Shown: piece by piece, positions 8,699 to 18,279 of the stretch
How positions within the stretch are numbered: position 1 is the first letter of the stretch
How the letters are laid out: each line of letters begins with the position of its first letter
Assembly: GCA_965208385.1 (NCBI GenBank)
Contig: CBDBOO010000044.1
Span: forward strand, 1-64,000
Reading direction: 5' to 3'
Source of the DNA: Endozoicomonas sp965208385
GTDB lineage: Bacteria > Pseudomonadota > Gammaproteobacteria > Pseudomonadales > Endozoicomonadaceae
DNA length: 64,000 bases
Position numbers and translations under genes: made by a program
The notes under the pieces: generated by a model
The model's input: only the letters and a program-made list of their open reading frames with translations
What the model was told of the DNA's origin: nothing
Database searches by the model: none

Positions 8699-8889
8699 GC
8701 TGTAAATTTTATCCAAAATAGCCCAGCTTCGAGTTGAGTTATAAGGCTGCGGGGTCTACTAAAAATCATGGGGTATTAGTTTGAACCACTATTGACGGGG
8801 TGTTTTTTTTCGAAATAAGGGTTGTGCTGTTCGGCGGTTAGCAGGTGGAAGAGTGTGACGTTATGCAGGGTTGAAAGGGATACGGGTAA

Positions 8890-9351
8890 TTATAGATAAA
8901 TGATTCGTTGATTACTGCTCCCGCGCCAGGGAAGTGACAAATCTTTTTTGTCCATCTCAAACTTTCCATCAACAAGAACGTCAATGTATTGAATCACGGC
9001 TTTTTGCTGGACAGAAAGCTGTTCGAGTGTGTATCCACTCCATAGCCAGATAGTTTTTCCGGGAAGTTCATTTTTGACTCTTCTGACCAGTCGCAGAATC
9101 GTGGGCAGGTTTTCAGGAAATAGAGGGTCACCGCCAGAAAGGGAAAGTCCGTCCCTGTGAATGCGCGTGTCAGCCAGATCGGCAACAATCTTGTCTTCCA
9201 TTACACGGTCAAAAAACAGCCCGTTACTGGCATCCCAACTGCTGGAGTTGTGACACCCCTGGCACAGATGTTCACAGCCACTGACAAATAGAGTGCAACG
9301 GGTTCCTTCGCCATTGACGACGTCTACCGGATAATATTGAAGATAATTCAT
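8890..9351 (-). CDS. nrdG: Anaerobic ribonucleotide reductase activating enzyme NrdG
   Basis: NrdG is the radical-SAM activase that installs the glycyl radical on NrdD. The 153-residue frame matches the family end to end: MNYLQYYPVDVVNGEGTRC, then CEHLCQGC, the CX3CX2C cluster motif binding the [4Fe-4S], then SLSGGDPL and the C-terminal DGKFEMDKKDLSLPWRGSSNQ. It lies 150 bp downstream of nrdD in the same direction. NrdG itself appears intact, but its substrate NrdD is cut in two here, so it has no obvious partner unless another class III enzyme exists elsewhere in the genome. Confidence 0.96.
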   Translation of the reverse strand: MNYLQYYPVDVVNGEGTRCTLFVSGCEHLCQGCHNSSSWDASNGLFFDRVMEDKIVADLADTRIHRDGLSLSGGDPLFPENLPTILRLVRRVKNELPGKTIWLWSGYTLEQLSVQQKAVIQYIDVLVDGKFEMDKKDLSLPWRGSSNQRIIYL

Positions 9352-10140
9352 AACAGGAATATCCCGACGTGATGAAGGTTAACCCCCGAACCTGAAAGCT
9401 GTGCAAAAGTAGTAAATCCTTTTACATCAGCCTCATGATCGGTGGATTAGTTTTACAGGTCTATGATCACTGTGAGCTATATGCCGGACAGTAAAGCCAT
9501 TTCAGTGACTGTTTTTGCGACTGAACTTACTTTGAAAATGCTTCACCCGTCGCACGACTTCTTCCTGTTTTCCCTTGATAAACGGACGGCTGTTGGGTTG
9601 CCCAAGATAGCCGCAGACCCTTCGGGTTACTGACATTTTATCAGAATCCCTGTTTTTGCACTGAGGACATTCAAAGCCTCTGTTGGTCGCTTCAAATTCA
9701 CCTTCGTAGCCGCAGGAATAGCAGGAGTCATTGGGTGTATTGGTGCCATAGTAAGGAACTTTGTCGTAGGTGTAGTCCCAGACGTTTTCCAGAGCCTTCA
9801 GGTTGTTGACCATGTTCGGGTATTCCCCGTAGCAGATAAAGCCACCGGAAGCATGCTCAGGGTAGGCCATTTCAAAGTCTACCTTGTCATAAGGATTGAC
9901 CTTTTTCTCCACATCCAGATGGAAAGAGTTGGTGTAATATCCTTTTTCAGTCATGCCTTCAACGACGCCGAATTTCTTTTTGTCCAGACGACAGAAACGG
10001 TCACAGAGACTTTCGCTGGGTGTAGAGTAAAGACTGAAACCATAGCCGGTTTCATCTTTCCATCGTTCTACGGTTTTACGAAGATATTCAACGATGGCAA
10101 CGCCTTTTTGCCGAAGAGTGTCGCTGCTGTATATGTTTTT

Positions 10141-10170
10141 ATTGCCGTAAAGAGCATTGCCGTAAAGAGC
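10141..10170 (-). repeat. 15-bp in-frame tandem duplication inside nrdD
   Basis: ATTGCCGTAAAGAGC occurs twice in direct succession and duplicates five residues (NALYG twice) in a conserved region where NrdD proteins normally have a single NALFG-like motif. It may be harmless, or a second sign that selection on the gene is relaxed. Confidence 0.85.
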
Positions 10171-10607
10171 ATTAATGGTTTCATGGATGCCAATGTATCC
10201 GAGAGAAATGGAGGCTCGTCCATTTTTGAAGATCTCGCTGACTTTATCGTCCGGGTTCAGGCGAACGCCGCAGGCACCTTCTACATAGAGAATTGGTGCG
10301 ACTCGCGCACGGACATTGTCCAGTCGCTCGATCCGATTCATCAGAGCGTCCCGTGCCAGTTCCAGGCGCTGATCCAGTAATTGAAAGAATGCTTTTTCGC
10401 TGTCAGATTCAATGGCAATTCGGGGAAGGTTAACAGAGACAACGCCAAGGTTGTTACGACCATCATGGATCAGTTGACCATTCTCTTCGAAGGTGCCCAA
10501 AAATGAACGACAGCCCATGGGCGTTTTGAAGCTACCGGTGATTTCCACCAGTTTGTCGTAATTCAGGATATCCGGGTACATGCGTTTACTGGCACATTCC
10601 AGAGCCA

Positions 10608-10839
10608 GGCTATGTTCCCGTCAATAGTTGGGAGCACTAAAGTCCTATAAAAACTTTATTTTCCTGCTCCACATATGGCTATTCATGAGATAGGAAGGTA
10701 TCCCAGAACAAATCGCTGTTCTTTGGGCAATAAACAAATGCAATATACAAGATTTAGTCATATCTCTACTTTATAAGGCACGTCTGTAGCCCTGTAAACA
10801 TAGGGAGTAAGCAATACAACTATTGGCGGGAACATAGCC
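10608..10839. mobile_element. Miniature inverted-repeat element A, copy 2 (inside nrdD)
   Basis: This is the inverted counterpart of the element at 6456-6686. It has the same GGCTATGTTCCCG ends and a 9-bp target duplication CCAGAGCCA at 10599-10607 and 10840-10848. Both ends are perfect in this copy. Stop codons in the inserted sequence terminate the N-terminal part of nrdD shortly after the junction. Confidence 0.94.
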
Positions 10840-11954
10840 CCAGAGCCAGCTGTTTGATGTCGTAGTTTGGATCTTCAGGGGAAAAGTTAACACCTTTACG
10901 AATGGCAAATACCAGCTTGGGAAAAACAGGTGTTTTTCTATTTCGGCCCAGACCGCGAATGCGGTTTTTCAGAATAGAATTCTGCACCAGCCTTTCTTCC
11001 CAGCTGGTGCCCAGACCAAATCCAAAGGTGACAAAGGGAGTCTGACCATTGGCGGTGTGCAAGGTATTTACTTCGTATTCCAAAGCCTGATAGGCGTCAT
11101 AGCAATCTTTCTCCGTCATTTCCATGGCATAGGCGCGGGATTTTTCTTCATCGCCAATCCAGTGCAGGCCCTTTTCCAAATGTTTGTCGTAAGTTTTTCG
11201 CACGTAGGGAGTGTGAATGCGATCAATTTCGTTGATGCTGGTGCCACCGTATATATGACTGGAAACCTGGGCAATGATCTGTGCGGTTATAGCGGTGGCG
11301 GTTGTAATTGAGCGGGGCTTTTCTATTTCTGCATTGCCCATGCGAAAGCCGTTGTTCATCATGCCTTCGATATCGATCAGCATGCAATTGAACATGGGAA
11401 AGAAAGGGGCATAGTCCAGATCGTGATAATGTATTTCGCCACTTTCATGGGCTACAGTAATATGTTTTGGAAGAATATGCTGCTTGGCGTAATGTTTGGC
11501 AACCACTCCGGCCAGCAAGTCACGCTGGGTTGGAATCACCTTGCTGTCTTTATTGGCATTTTCGTTAAGCAGCTCTTCGTTATCCTGATTGATAATGCTC
11601 GGAATATCGCGACTCAATGCATTGCGTGATTCCCGTTCAATATCCCGTGTCTGACGGTATTCAATGTATTTACGGGCCGCATCATGATATTCACTGTTCA
11701 TCATCAGGTGTTCAACCTGATCCTGAATATCGTATATATCCACTGTTGTCTTGTCGGCAAAGGTACTTTGCACTTTTTGAGCCACATAACCGGCAAAAGC
11801 ATCATCACTGATATGAGCATCATTCAATGCGCTGGTGACTGCCTTGATAATACGGGGGGCATCAAAGGGCATTCGTGAACCATCGCGTTTGATGATCTCA
11901 TTCATAAGTCTTGCTCCGGAATGTTGATATACGATTTTGGCGCTTTGAATAAAA

Positions 11955-12002
11955 TGCCATCAGGTAGTGGTTGCCGAGTACGAGAGGTACTACATATAGT
12001 GT
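11955..12002. promoter_or_regulatory. Paired NrdR boxes upstream of nrdD
   Basis: The site at 11987-12002, read on the minus strand as ACACTATATGTAGTAC, closely fits the NrdR-box consensus (acaCwATATaTwGwgt). A weaker half-conserved site lies at 11955-11970, with TAGTG in the same phase exactly 32 bp away. NrdR boxes are known to come in pairs about three helical turns apart, so the spacing supports the weaker site. They lie 50-97 bp upstream of the nrdD start. Confidence 0.65.
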
Positions 12003-12171
12003 CAGGGCGACGGCATCATCTCTAAAAATGAAACATTCTTCAATATTGATATGACGAAAAAAAGTCAGTGATTTCCAGCAAGATTCTGAAGCAAATCAAT
12101 GACAGGTATCGTAATTTCTGGAGGTTCGGATTTCAGGAGAATGAACCGGTTCAGGAAAAAATGACGGGCTT

Positions 12172-13432
12172 TTATTGATCTATGTCATGTAATGCGGCCT
12201 GAAGGCGCTCGCTTTCTGATGTCAGGCTTTCTTCGAAGCGGGAGGTGATTATTTGCATGATTTCTGCCGTTTTCTTTATGGATACAAGGAGTTCTGTGTA
12301 GTCTACTGATGGTTTTTCAGCCGGAGCTTTCTGGCCAGAGTGCGGTTTTGCCTGTAGCCAGTTCTTGCGTGCCTGACATATAGATTCAAGGTTCTGTGTA
12401 AATTCATTGAGTCTGTGAAACTCACTCTGGCAGAGAATTTGAGCATCAGACAGACTTTCCACCAGATCTTCATCTTCCATAAGGTTATTGTCTTTCCCGA
12501 AAGTGAGTGCCGTTAAATCCTGCAGGTATTTTTTTGCGGGGAGAATATGGGTGTGATACTCCTTCATTGAGCCCAGACATGCTTCCAGCTGGCCGAAGAA
12601 TGCTCTACCCTGTTCGGCTGGAGGAGTCTGTTTGTTTTGAATTTGTGTGTGATACGCCGTCAGAAAATCTATGGTTGGCTGACAGTCTTTTTCCAGAGTG
12701 GCAGTGGCTGCAGTTCGATGAACTTTGTAGCAGCCGAAGAGAGCCCAGGCTTGCTGCTCTGGTGTTTTGCTTTCTTCATGGGCATTGATAACGGTCAGGA
12801 ACTGCTGTTTCGCAGATCCGTAATCCTTTGCTGTTAACTGTTGCGAACCATTAATTAGATATTGCCAGTTTTCAGTGATGGGCACAGGCGCAGCCGCAGT
12901 GGCAGGTGCTCCAGCATCAGAGGAGTCATCCGGAACATTTCCTGACGCTGCCGCCTGTTGCCGCTTGATCGCATCGGTCATTTTGTCAGTTTTCTTTTTC
13001 TGGCGGGCCTGAACCTGTTCTTCCTTATGCTCAAGAGTATCACCCAAGCGTTTGGCTAATCTGGCCTTTGCCCTGATCTGCTGGTTGTAGGATTCACTGG
13101 CCGCCCGGGCCCTGGTATTCATCTGGCTCAATAACTTGCGGGATTCACTTAAAGAAGGGGCTGTTTGTGGAGGAAAAAGCCTGTTCCACCACTGGGAAAC
13201 ATTTTTAGCCAGAAAGTGCATGTTCCGGGCGAGCCTCCCCTTGTAAACGACATCGTCATCAGCCTTCATATCGTTTTCAATCTTGATAAAGAGTTCTGTA
13301 CAATTTCGTAGACATTGGTCGTACAGTGTCCGCCTGCTCTCTCCCAGTTCCGCCATGGTGGTAAATTTCGGACAGGCTGGACGATCAGCGACAGAATCTG
13401 TCAGTTCGGCCAGGCTCTCTATACTTACAAGT
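12172..13432 (-). pseudogene. C-terminal part of a large effector-like gene split by an IS110 element
   Basis: An ATG at 13356 would give 394 residues, but the same frame stays open and protein-like upstream (SIESLAELTDSVADRP...) right up to the IS110 end. The start at 13356 is therefore probably internal. The protein is hydrophilic and helical: a basic coiled-coil segment (KARLAKRLGDTLEHKEEQ to KRQQAAA), an Ala/Pro/Ser-rich linker, a TPR-like helical region around NGSQQLTAKDYGSAKQQF, and more helices to the end. It has no catalytic motif I can name. If joined at a TT shared by both junctions, it continues in frame from the 14932-16536 fragment to make about 955 residues. Confidence 0.6.
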
Positions 13433-13434
13433 AA

Positions 13435-14931
13435 CTCCCTCTGAACTCACCAGTCCGCACAGGGTTAAGCCATCGCGGTCTGCTCTTCAGGTATCAGGAG
13501 GTAGCCCATATCTTTCGCCTTTTTTTTCAAATTAGTTAAGACTCTGGCTTTATATTCTTGCTCATAATGATCCTGCCCAAGGTCAATATATTCCGTCTTG
13601 TTTTTCAGCATGCTGTATATGAATCGGGCTAATTTATGTGCGGTTGCGGTGATCGCTTTCGGGGCTCCCAAGCGACTGCGCATTCTTCGATAGTAACCAC
13701 CAAGCGCACTTTTTGAATTCGTCAGAGAGTATGCTGCCATCCTCAAAGCTTTTGATGCCCGGTTGGGTATCCGTTTGGTTTTACAGCTTAGAATTTTATC
13801 ACCGGATATTTTGTTTTCAGGACTCAAACCAAGCCACGAAGCAAAATGTTTGGCTGTGGGCCATCGATTCATATCAGTTCCTGTTTCCGATAGTATTTTC
13901 AGAGCCGTATTTTCATCAATACCATCAATAGCTGTCAGGTCAACACCCGTTACCCGATAGAGCTCAGAACGAACGTCAAAGTCAGGAGAACTGGACGATT
14001 TACGTTTTTTAACCGGTTTATCAGGCATGTTGTCAGAATCATCAGCCTTGCTATCAAATTGTTTCAGCTGGCTCGCTAAAGCCCTGTCGCAGGCGCTGAT
14101 CTTTTCATCATAAACGTCATAAAGTTCAACCGATTGCTGTAGGGCAAACAGATGCTCAGCCCGGTAGTGTCCTTTTAGAGATCTGGCAATTTGCTGTTCT
14201 GTCTTTTTGCAATGCGGATCACGATGTTTCGCCAATTGAAGTGGATCTCGCTCCCCTTCAACAATACACCGAATGATCGTCAATCCGGTTTTTCCCGTGA
14301 TATCGGTAACGACATTATCCAGCAACAGGTTCATCTGTCTTAGAGCTTTTTGCATATGCTGTATATGCGACGCACGGTTTGCTACGAGATTGTCACGTTG
14401 CCTCATGTAAGCTCTTAATGCGCAAACCTCCTCATCCGGGCGAAAGGCGGTATTGAGCAATCCATAAGTGTGAAGCTGCTGAATCCACTGACAATCCTCA
14501 ACGTCAGTTTTACGTCCAGCGACGTTTTTAACGTAGCGCGCATTCACAAGACGAACTTCGAGACCATGGGATTCAAGAATTTCAAAAGCGGGTATCCAGT
14601 AAATCCCTGTCGATTCCATCGCAACCGTAGTGATGCCTGCATTTATTAACCATTGCGCCATGTTTTCAAGGTCAGCGGTAAAACAAGGAAACGACCGAAC
14701 AGGCTGATCATCTAACTCTTGCGGAATAGCTACGTAGTGCGTCTCTGAACCAATATCAATACCAGCCGCATACAGGTTAATGGTTTCTAAATGCCCATCA
14801 ATTCGTTTCTGGGCTTTGGGAGAAGCAGTCTCAGTTTTTAACTTACTTTTCATAATACCCTCAAAATTCGGTCAAAATGCGGTCAAAGGCATATCCGGAA
14901 ATAGGGCTGTCGACGATATACAGTCTTACAA
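13435..14931 (-). mobile_element. IS110-family insertion sequence
   Basis: The boundaries are inferred from the flanking split gene: both junctions share TT, with TTGTAAG nearby on each side, as expected for an element that makes no real target duplication. Only about 76 bp lie upstream and about 30 bp downstream of the transposase gene. Two direct CGGTCAAA repeats (about 14870-14888) occur in the upstream part. IS110 elements use a non-coding bridge RNA encoded at an end, and here there is little room for it outside the coding region. Confidence 0.6.
13465..14853 (-). CDS. IS110-family DEDD recombinase (transposase)
   Basis: The 462-residue protein has the RuvC-like DEDD domain first (GIDIGSETHYVAIP with the first Asp, AMESTGIYW with the Glu, and GRKTDVEDCQW with the last acidic pair). 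A long helical linker follows, then the Transposase_20 domain (TAIDGIDENTALKILSETG, SWLGLSPENKISGDK) holding the serine used in strand transfer. It is longer than most family members (about 340-400) because of a Lys/Ser-rich insertion near residues 270-295 (KPVKKRKSSSSPDF). The frame is intact, so the element may be active. Confidence 0.95.
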   Translation of the reverse strand: MKSKLKTETASPKAQKRIDGHLETINLYAAGIDIGSETHYVAIPQELDDQPVRSFPCFTADLENMAQWLINAGITTVAMESTGIYWIPAFEILESHGLEVRLVNARYVKNVAGRKTDVEDCQWIQQLHTYGLLNTAFRPDEEVCALRAYMRQRDNLVANRASHIQHMQKALRQMNLLLDNVVTDITGKTGLTIIRCIVEGERDPLQLAKHRDPHCKKTEQQIARSLKGHYRAEHLFALQQSVELYDVYDEKISACDRALASQLKQFDSKADDSDNMPDKPVKKRKSSSSPDFDVRSELYRVTGVDLTAIDGIDENTALKILSETGTDMNRWPTAKHFASWLGLSPENKISGDKILSCKTKRIPNRASKALRMAAYSLTNSKSALGGYYRRMRSRLGAPKAITATAHKLARFIYSMLKNKTEYIDLGQDHYEQEYKARVLTNLKKKAKDMGYLLIPEEQTAMA

Positions 14932-16536
14932 ACGAGATCGCCAAGCGTCATCAGTGATGGGGTCGTCAACTCCTGAACCATGCTTCTGATCGGGTAAAAA
15001 ACACCAGTGTGCAAACGGTTTCTGGTCCAGACATGCTCTCATATGATCATAGAATGAATTTAATTTTTGGGAAGGAGTTACTTGTAGATGTGTGACCGCG
15101 GAGCGGGCCGGAGTGCTTCTGAATGCCTGCAGGGGCATACCCAGAAGATCAGCAGCCAGAATGCGGTGACAGTGTGCATCCATGTGTTCCAGTGAATCAG
15201 ATCCCATAAGAGCGAAAAAGTTGTCAACGGTTTCGAGTGCGGCATAAAGTGGGCAAGATTTAATGGCTTCCCTGAGACTGGGAAGGAAGCGGTAGATGAG
15301 GGATGCTCGAAGAATTTCTTTCTCAGAACCCACTGAATCACAACCATCGACCTTTTCATGGCAGGCCAGCACAATATGGCTGGACAGTGAATAGATCTGG
15401 CTTGCAATCAGTGCTCCCAGAATACTGGATTTCACTTTCTCCTCAGAACTTAAAGACAGTTTGTGATCCATGATGTCAAGCTGTCTGGAAAGATGAAAAA
15501 TGGCAGTGATATATAACTCAATGGAGTGGGTAAAGGCTGCCTGAAATTCAAGAAATTCTTCACTGTCCAGAGAACCCCCCGATTGCAGTACACCGTGAAG
15601 GCTGGAGTCAAGATGCGCTTTAAATGACTGGGCATGTTGAAAATAGTACTGGGTATGGAAGCGTTTAATATCCAGAAGACTGCGATAATAGGCTTCCCGT
15701 TCCTGTGCTGTCAGGGCCCCTTTCCCCTTTCGGGTTTCAAGAACAGATTCTCCGGTTTGCTCATTAACAAATTCAGCAAACCTCATGGTGAGCTGGGCGG
15801 AAGCCTCATGAAAACTCCTGAGTTCTTTGCTCATCCAGATTTGGTAAGGCTGGTCGGGGCATTGCTCTTTAATGTCCTGCTGGACACGGGTCATTTTACT
15901 GGCCCATTTCCGGCAATCATCAGCAAGGGATTGGAATTCCTTCAGTACTGGGTTGACCGAAGTCGTTTTTTTTGAGGAACGTTGCTTTTTTTTACTGCCC
16001 CGAGCTTTACCTTGCAATGAGTGGCTAGCTTCTTCGGACGTACTTTTAGTACCAGTCAGGGCTGCCGCAGTTCCCGGCTCAGAGTCCGCTGAACTTTTTA
16101 ACTCCGGAAAAAGAGTTTTACTGTGGATATCCGGAGGAATTTCAGGCGTTGAATCAAACGGTTGAGCGCAAAGTGTTTTCGTTTTTGGATTATGCAATGG
16201 CAGAGAGAAATCGAGCTTTTGTTCGGATGTTTTTGATCTGTTTTTTACTTTTTTTTGGTGATCCGACCCATCTTTTGGACGTGGCGGTTTTCGGTATTCC
16301 GTATACTCCCTGCCAACTCTATCGTGATGTTTTTGCAAAGAAACCAGTAAAGGATCCATTGAGGTTGGAGCGTTCCTTTCCTGCCTTGTTTTTCGGTGAT
16401 GTATAGCGGTATCAGAATGATCACTCTCAGTCTGAGTGGCGGCAACCGGTTCGGAGGAAGGCTCTTCAGTCCCGTCTTTGGAGGTTGCTGGTTTTATGGG
16501 TAGTTTTGCAGGTGTTGAACCCTGGGTGGGATCCAT
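14926..16536 (-). pseudogene. N-terminal part of a large effector-like gene, cut by IS110 and decoupled from its ribosome site
   Basis: The native start is probably the ATG at 16536 (MDPTQGSTPAKLP). A longer frame from 16551 adds MRSPC, which comes entirely from the end of a miniature transposon. The first 200 residues are disordered, rich in Ser, Thr, Lys, Gln and Pro, and the remainder is helical with no recognised fold. This composition resembles secreted effectors of host-associated bacteria but proves nothing by itself. The frame stops just inside the IS110 element (WRSRL then TAA). A GGAAAG ribosome site and an ATG GAT CCC copy survive on the far side of the 164-bp element at 16538-16701, so the gene has lost its own translation start. 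Confidence 0.6.
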
Positions 16537-16537
16537 A

Positions 16538-16701
16538 CAGGGCGATCTCATTTGGCACTAACTTTCTCTGTTTGGCTAATTATTCAGCACACAAAAGTAC
16601 CAAAATAAGCCTAATTTCCTGTACTTCTCAAAAATTCAGTTTTTAAAGCTAGCTTTTTGAATATGCAACAGGATTGGTGTTTGTCAAATGAGATCGCCCT
16701 G
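16538..16701. mobile_element. Miniature inverted-repeat element B, copy 1 (at a start codon)
   Basis: This 164-bp element has inverted ends CAGGGCGATCTCATTTG and a 10-bp target duplication GGGATCCATA at 16528-16537 and 16702-16711. By eye it is identical, in reverse orientation, to the copies at 23046 and 27457. The duplicated target contains the start codon of the large effector-like gene, so both sides carry an ATG GAT CCC. Confidence 0.95.
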
Positions 16702-16884
16702 GGGATCCATACTCTTTCCTTGTGTATGCTTTATATTTCATAGTAGACCTTTCCCTTGCCTGATGTGCCTTGAATAAGGCTTCAGAACTTCGCTTATGTG
16801 GATAATTTGATGATCCTTAGTTAGCGCTCCAGAGATGTCTGCTTATAATGTAAGCTTGTTTTCTTTCTCCGGCAGGAGCCTGTT

Positions 16885-18231
16885 ATGCCTGCATATCCAC
16901 ACCCAGTTTCGGAGCTACTGACACTTGGTCGTTGCCACTGGCAGAATTGGACCAACTACAGTCGCCTCCCATTCAATCATTCTCATATTTCTGCTCTGGT
17001 GGATCTGGCCAGAGACCGGGCACTGATGGATCATGAAGATGACACCAACAGCTGGGCACCGGTTCATGCCTGGCGGGTGTTGGGCATAATGGCAGATCAG
17101 GATGCTGTTGAGCCCTTGTTGAATCTCATGTGGAATGAAACCGGGGATGAGTTTTTTATCCCTGAGTATCTGCCTTCCGCATTAGGTCGTATGGGAAAAA
17201 CGGCGATGCCTGCGTTGATGCAATTTGTCAGTGATGCCTGTCTGGAGTTGTCTGTACGCCTGCTGGCTATAGATGCTCTGAAATTCTGTGGCCAGTTTCA
17301 TCGGTCTTTGCAGGCAACCATAGCAAGTTTTTTGAAGCAGATTCTGGATAACCATTATGACGATGATGCCAGCCTGAATGCGCACCTGATTGCTGCGCTG
17401 GTTGATCTTGGCGTGAAACAGGCTGCATCCTCCATAGAAGAAGCATACAATCGCGGCACAATTGATCACTCGATTCTGGGTGATATGGATGATGTGGAGA
17501 AAGAGTTGAGTCTGAATGACGAAAAGCGTTCGCTGGTAAACAGTGAATTTGATCACCTTCAGGAAAGAATGTTATCAGCCTATCTTCTGGGTTGTAATGA
17601 AAAAGCATTGAGTCTTACTGCTATTAAAGGGCTGATGTTTGCAGTGGCGAATTCCCCGGTGACGGTTCCTCCGGATCGCTGGTTAACCATTGCTCTGGGC
17701 GCAGAAAATCCGGAATTTGATTCGCTGGAGCAGGGTGAGGAAATTCGTCATATTCTGTTCAATCTGCTGTCTCTGATTGAGACGACCATTACCAGTGGAC
17801 AGGAAGTTCTTCCTGAAGAATGTCTGGCAGAGGATGTGTATTCCACAGAGTTTTCCCGGTTGAAGGAGTGGTCTCTGGGTTATGGTCAGGGTTCTCGTTT
17901 TCTTATGGATACCTGGACAGAAGTTCTCAAGCACCCCCGTGTTACTGAGATGGAGGAGTCCTGGTCCAGTTGCATGATTCTTCTCAATGTCTGGAGCAAT
18001 GCTGATTCGCTACTGGAAAAAGCAAAGAGAAAAAACGGGCCCGATGTGGGCAAAATGCTGTCCGCTATGCCAGCAGTAGCACGGGAAATGGCCGTCATGA
18101 GTCATGATATTCGGAAAATATGGCAGCAGGAGCTGATCAGGCCCGATTCAGTCAGAGTGGATAAGGTAGGGCGCAACGACCCCTGTCCCTGTGGCAGTGG
18201 CCGAAAGTTTAAAAAATGCTGCGGTGCATAA
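16885..18231 (+). CDS. HEAT-like repeat protein with C-terminal SEC-C zinc motif (DUF1186-like)
   Basis: The 448-residue protein is a stack of short helices resembling HEAT repeats (for example APVHAWRVLGIMADQDAVEPLLNLM and YLPSALGRMGKTAMPALMQF). It ends in a textbook SEC-C motif, GRNDPCPCGSGRKFKKCCG, which binds zinc and in SecA contacts SecB and ribosomes. Proteins of this DUF1186 layout are widespread but their function is unknown; a chaperone or translation-linked role is only a guess. A GGCAGGAG ribosome site precedes the ATG. The gene is convergent with nnrS, with a strong hairpin between them. Confidence 0.85.
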   Translation: MPAYPHPVSELLTLGRCHWQNWTNYSRLPFNHSHISALVDLARDRALMDHEDDTNSWAPVHAWRVLGIMADQDAVEPLLNLMWNETGDEFFIPEYLPSALGRMGKTAMPALMQFVSDACLELSVRLLAIDALKFCGQFHRSLQATIASFLKQILDNHYDDDASLNAHLIAALVDLGVKQAASSIEEAYNRGTIDHSILGDMDDVEKELSLNDEKRSLVNSEFDHLQERMLSAYLLGCNEKALSLTAIKGLMFAVANSPVTVPPDRWLTIALGAENPEFDSLEQGEEIRHILFNLLSLIETTITSGQEVLPEECLAEDVYSTEFSRLKEWSLGYGQGSRFLMDTWTEVLKHPRVTEMEESWSSCMILLNVWSNADSLLEKAKRKNGPDVGKMLSAMPAVAREMAVMSHDIRKIWQQELIRPDSVRVDKVGRNDPCPCGSGRKFKKCCGA

Positions 18232-18235
18232 TCTT

Positions 18236-18261
18236 AATAGCCTGCCATTTGGCAGGCTATT
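18236..18261. terminator. Hairpin between convergent genes
   Basis: AATAGCCTGCC and GGCAGGCTATT form an 11-bp stem around a four-base loop. There is no good T-tract on either strand (A-rich on the plus side), so it is a plausible but non-classical bidirectional terminator. Confidence 0.5.
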
Positions 18262-18279
18262 TCAAAAAAAGGTTTCAGC

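Larger units (their letters stand above)
9502..11905 (-). pseudogene. nrdD: Anaerobic ribonucleoside-triphosphate reductase NrdD, interrupted by miniature element A
   Basis: The gene reads from 11905 down to 10840, is broken by a 232-bp miniature transposon, and resumes at 10598 down to 9502. Joining the halves restores 720 codons in one frame, close to the usual length of about 710. The N-terminal half has the ATP-cone (IIKRDGSRMPFDAPRI) and much of the catalytic barrel. The C-terminal half has the zinc site CYSCGYEGEF...CPQCKN and the glycyl-radical motif RVCGYLG. The N-terminal fragment now ends in GLCSRQ plus a stop, so neither piece can be an active class III reductase alone. Paired NrdR boxes remain upstream. 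A 15-bp in-frame tandem duplication (10141-10170) also adds five residues after INALYG. Confidence 0.93.

Noticed and set aside
8777..8796. Third copy of miniature element A near CCACTATTGACGGGG
   Set aside because: Only about 14 bases resemble the element end and there is no second end or target duplication.
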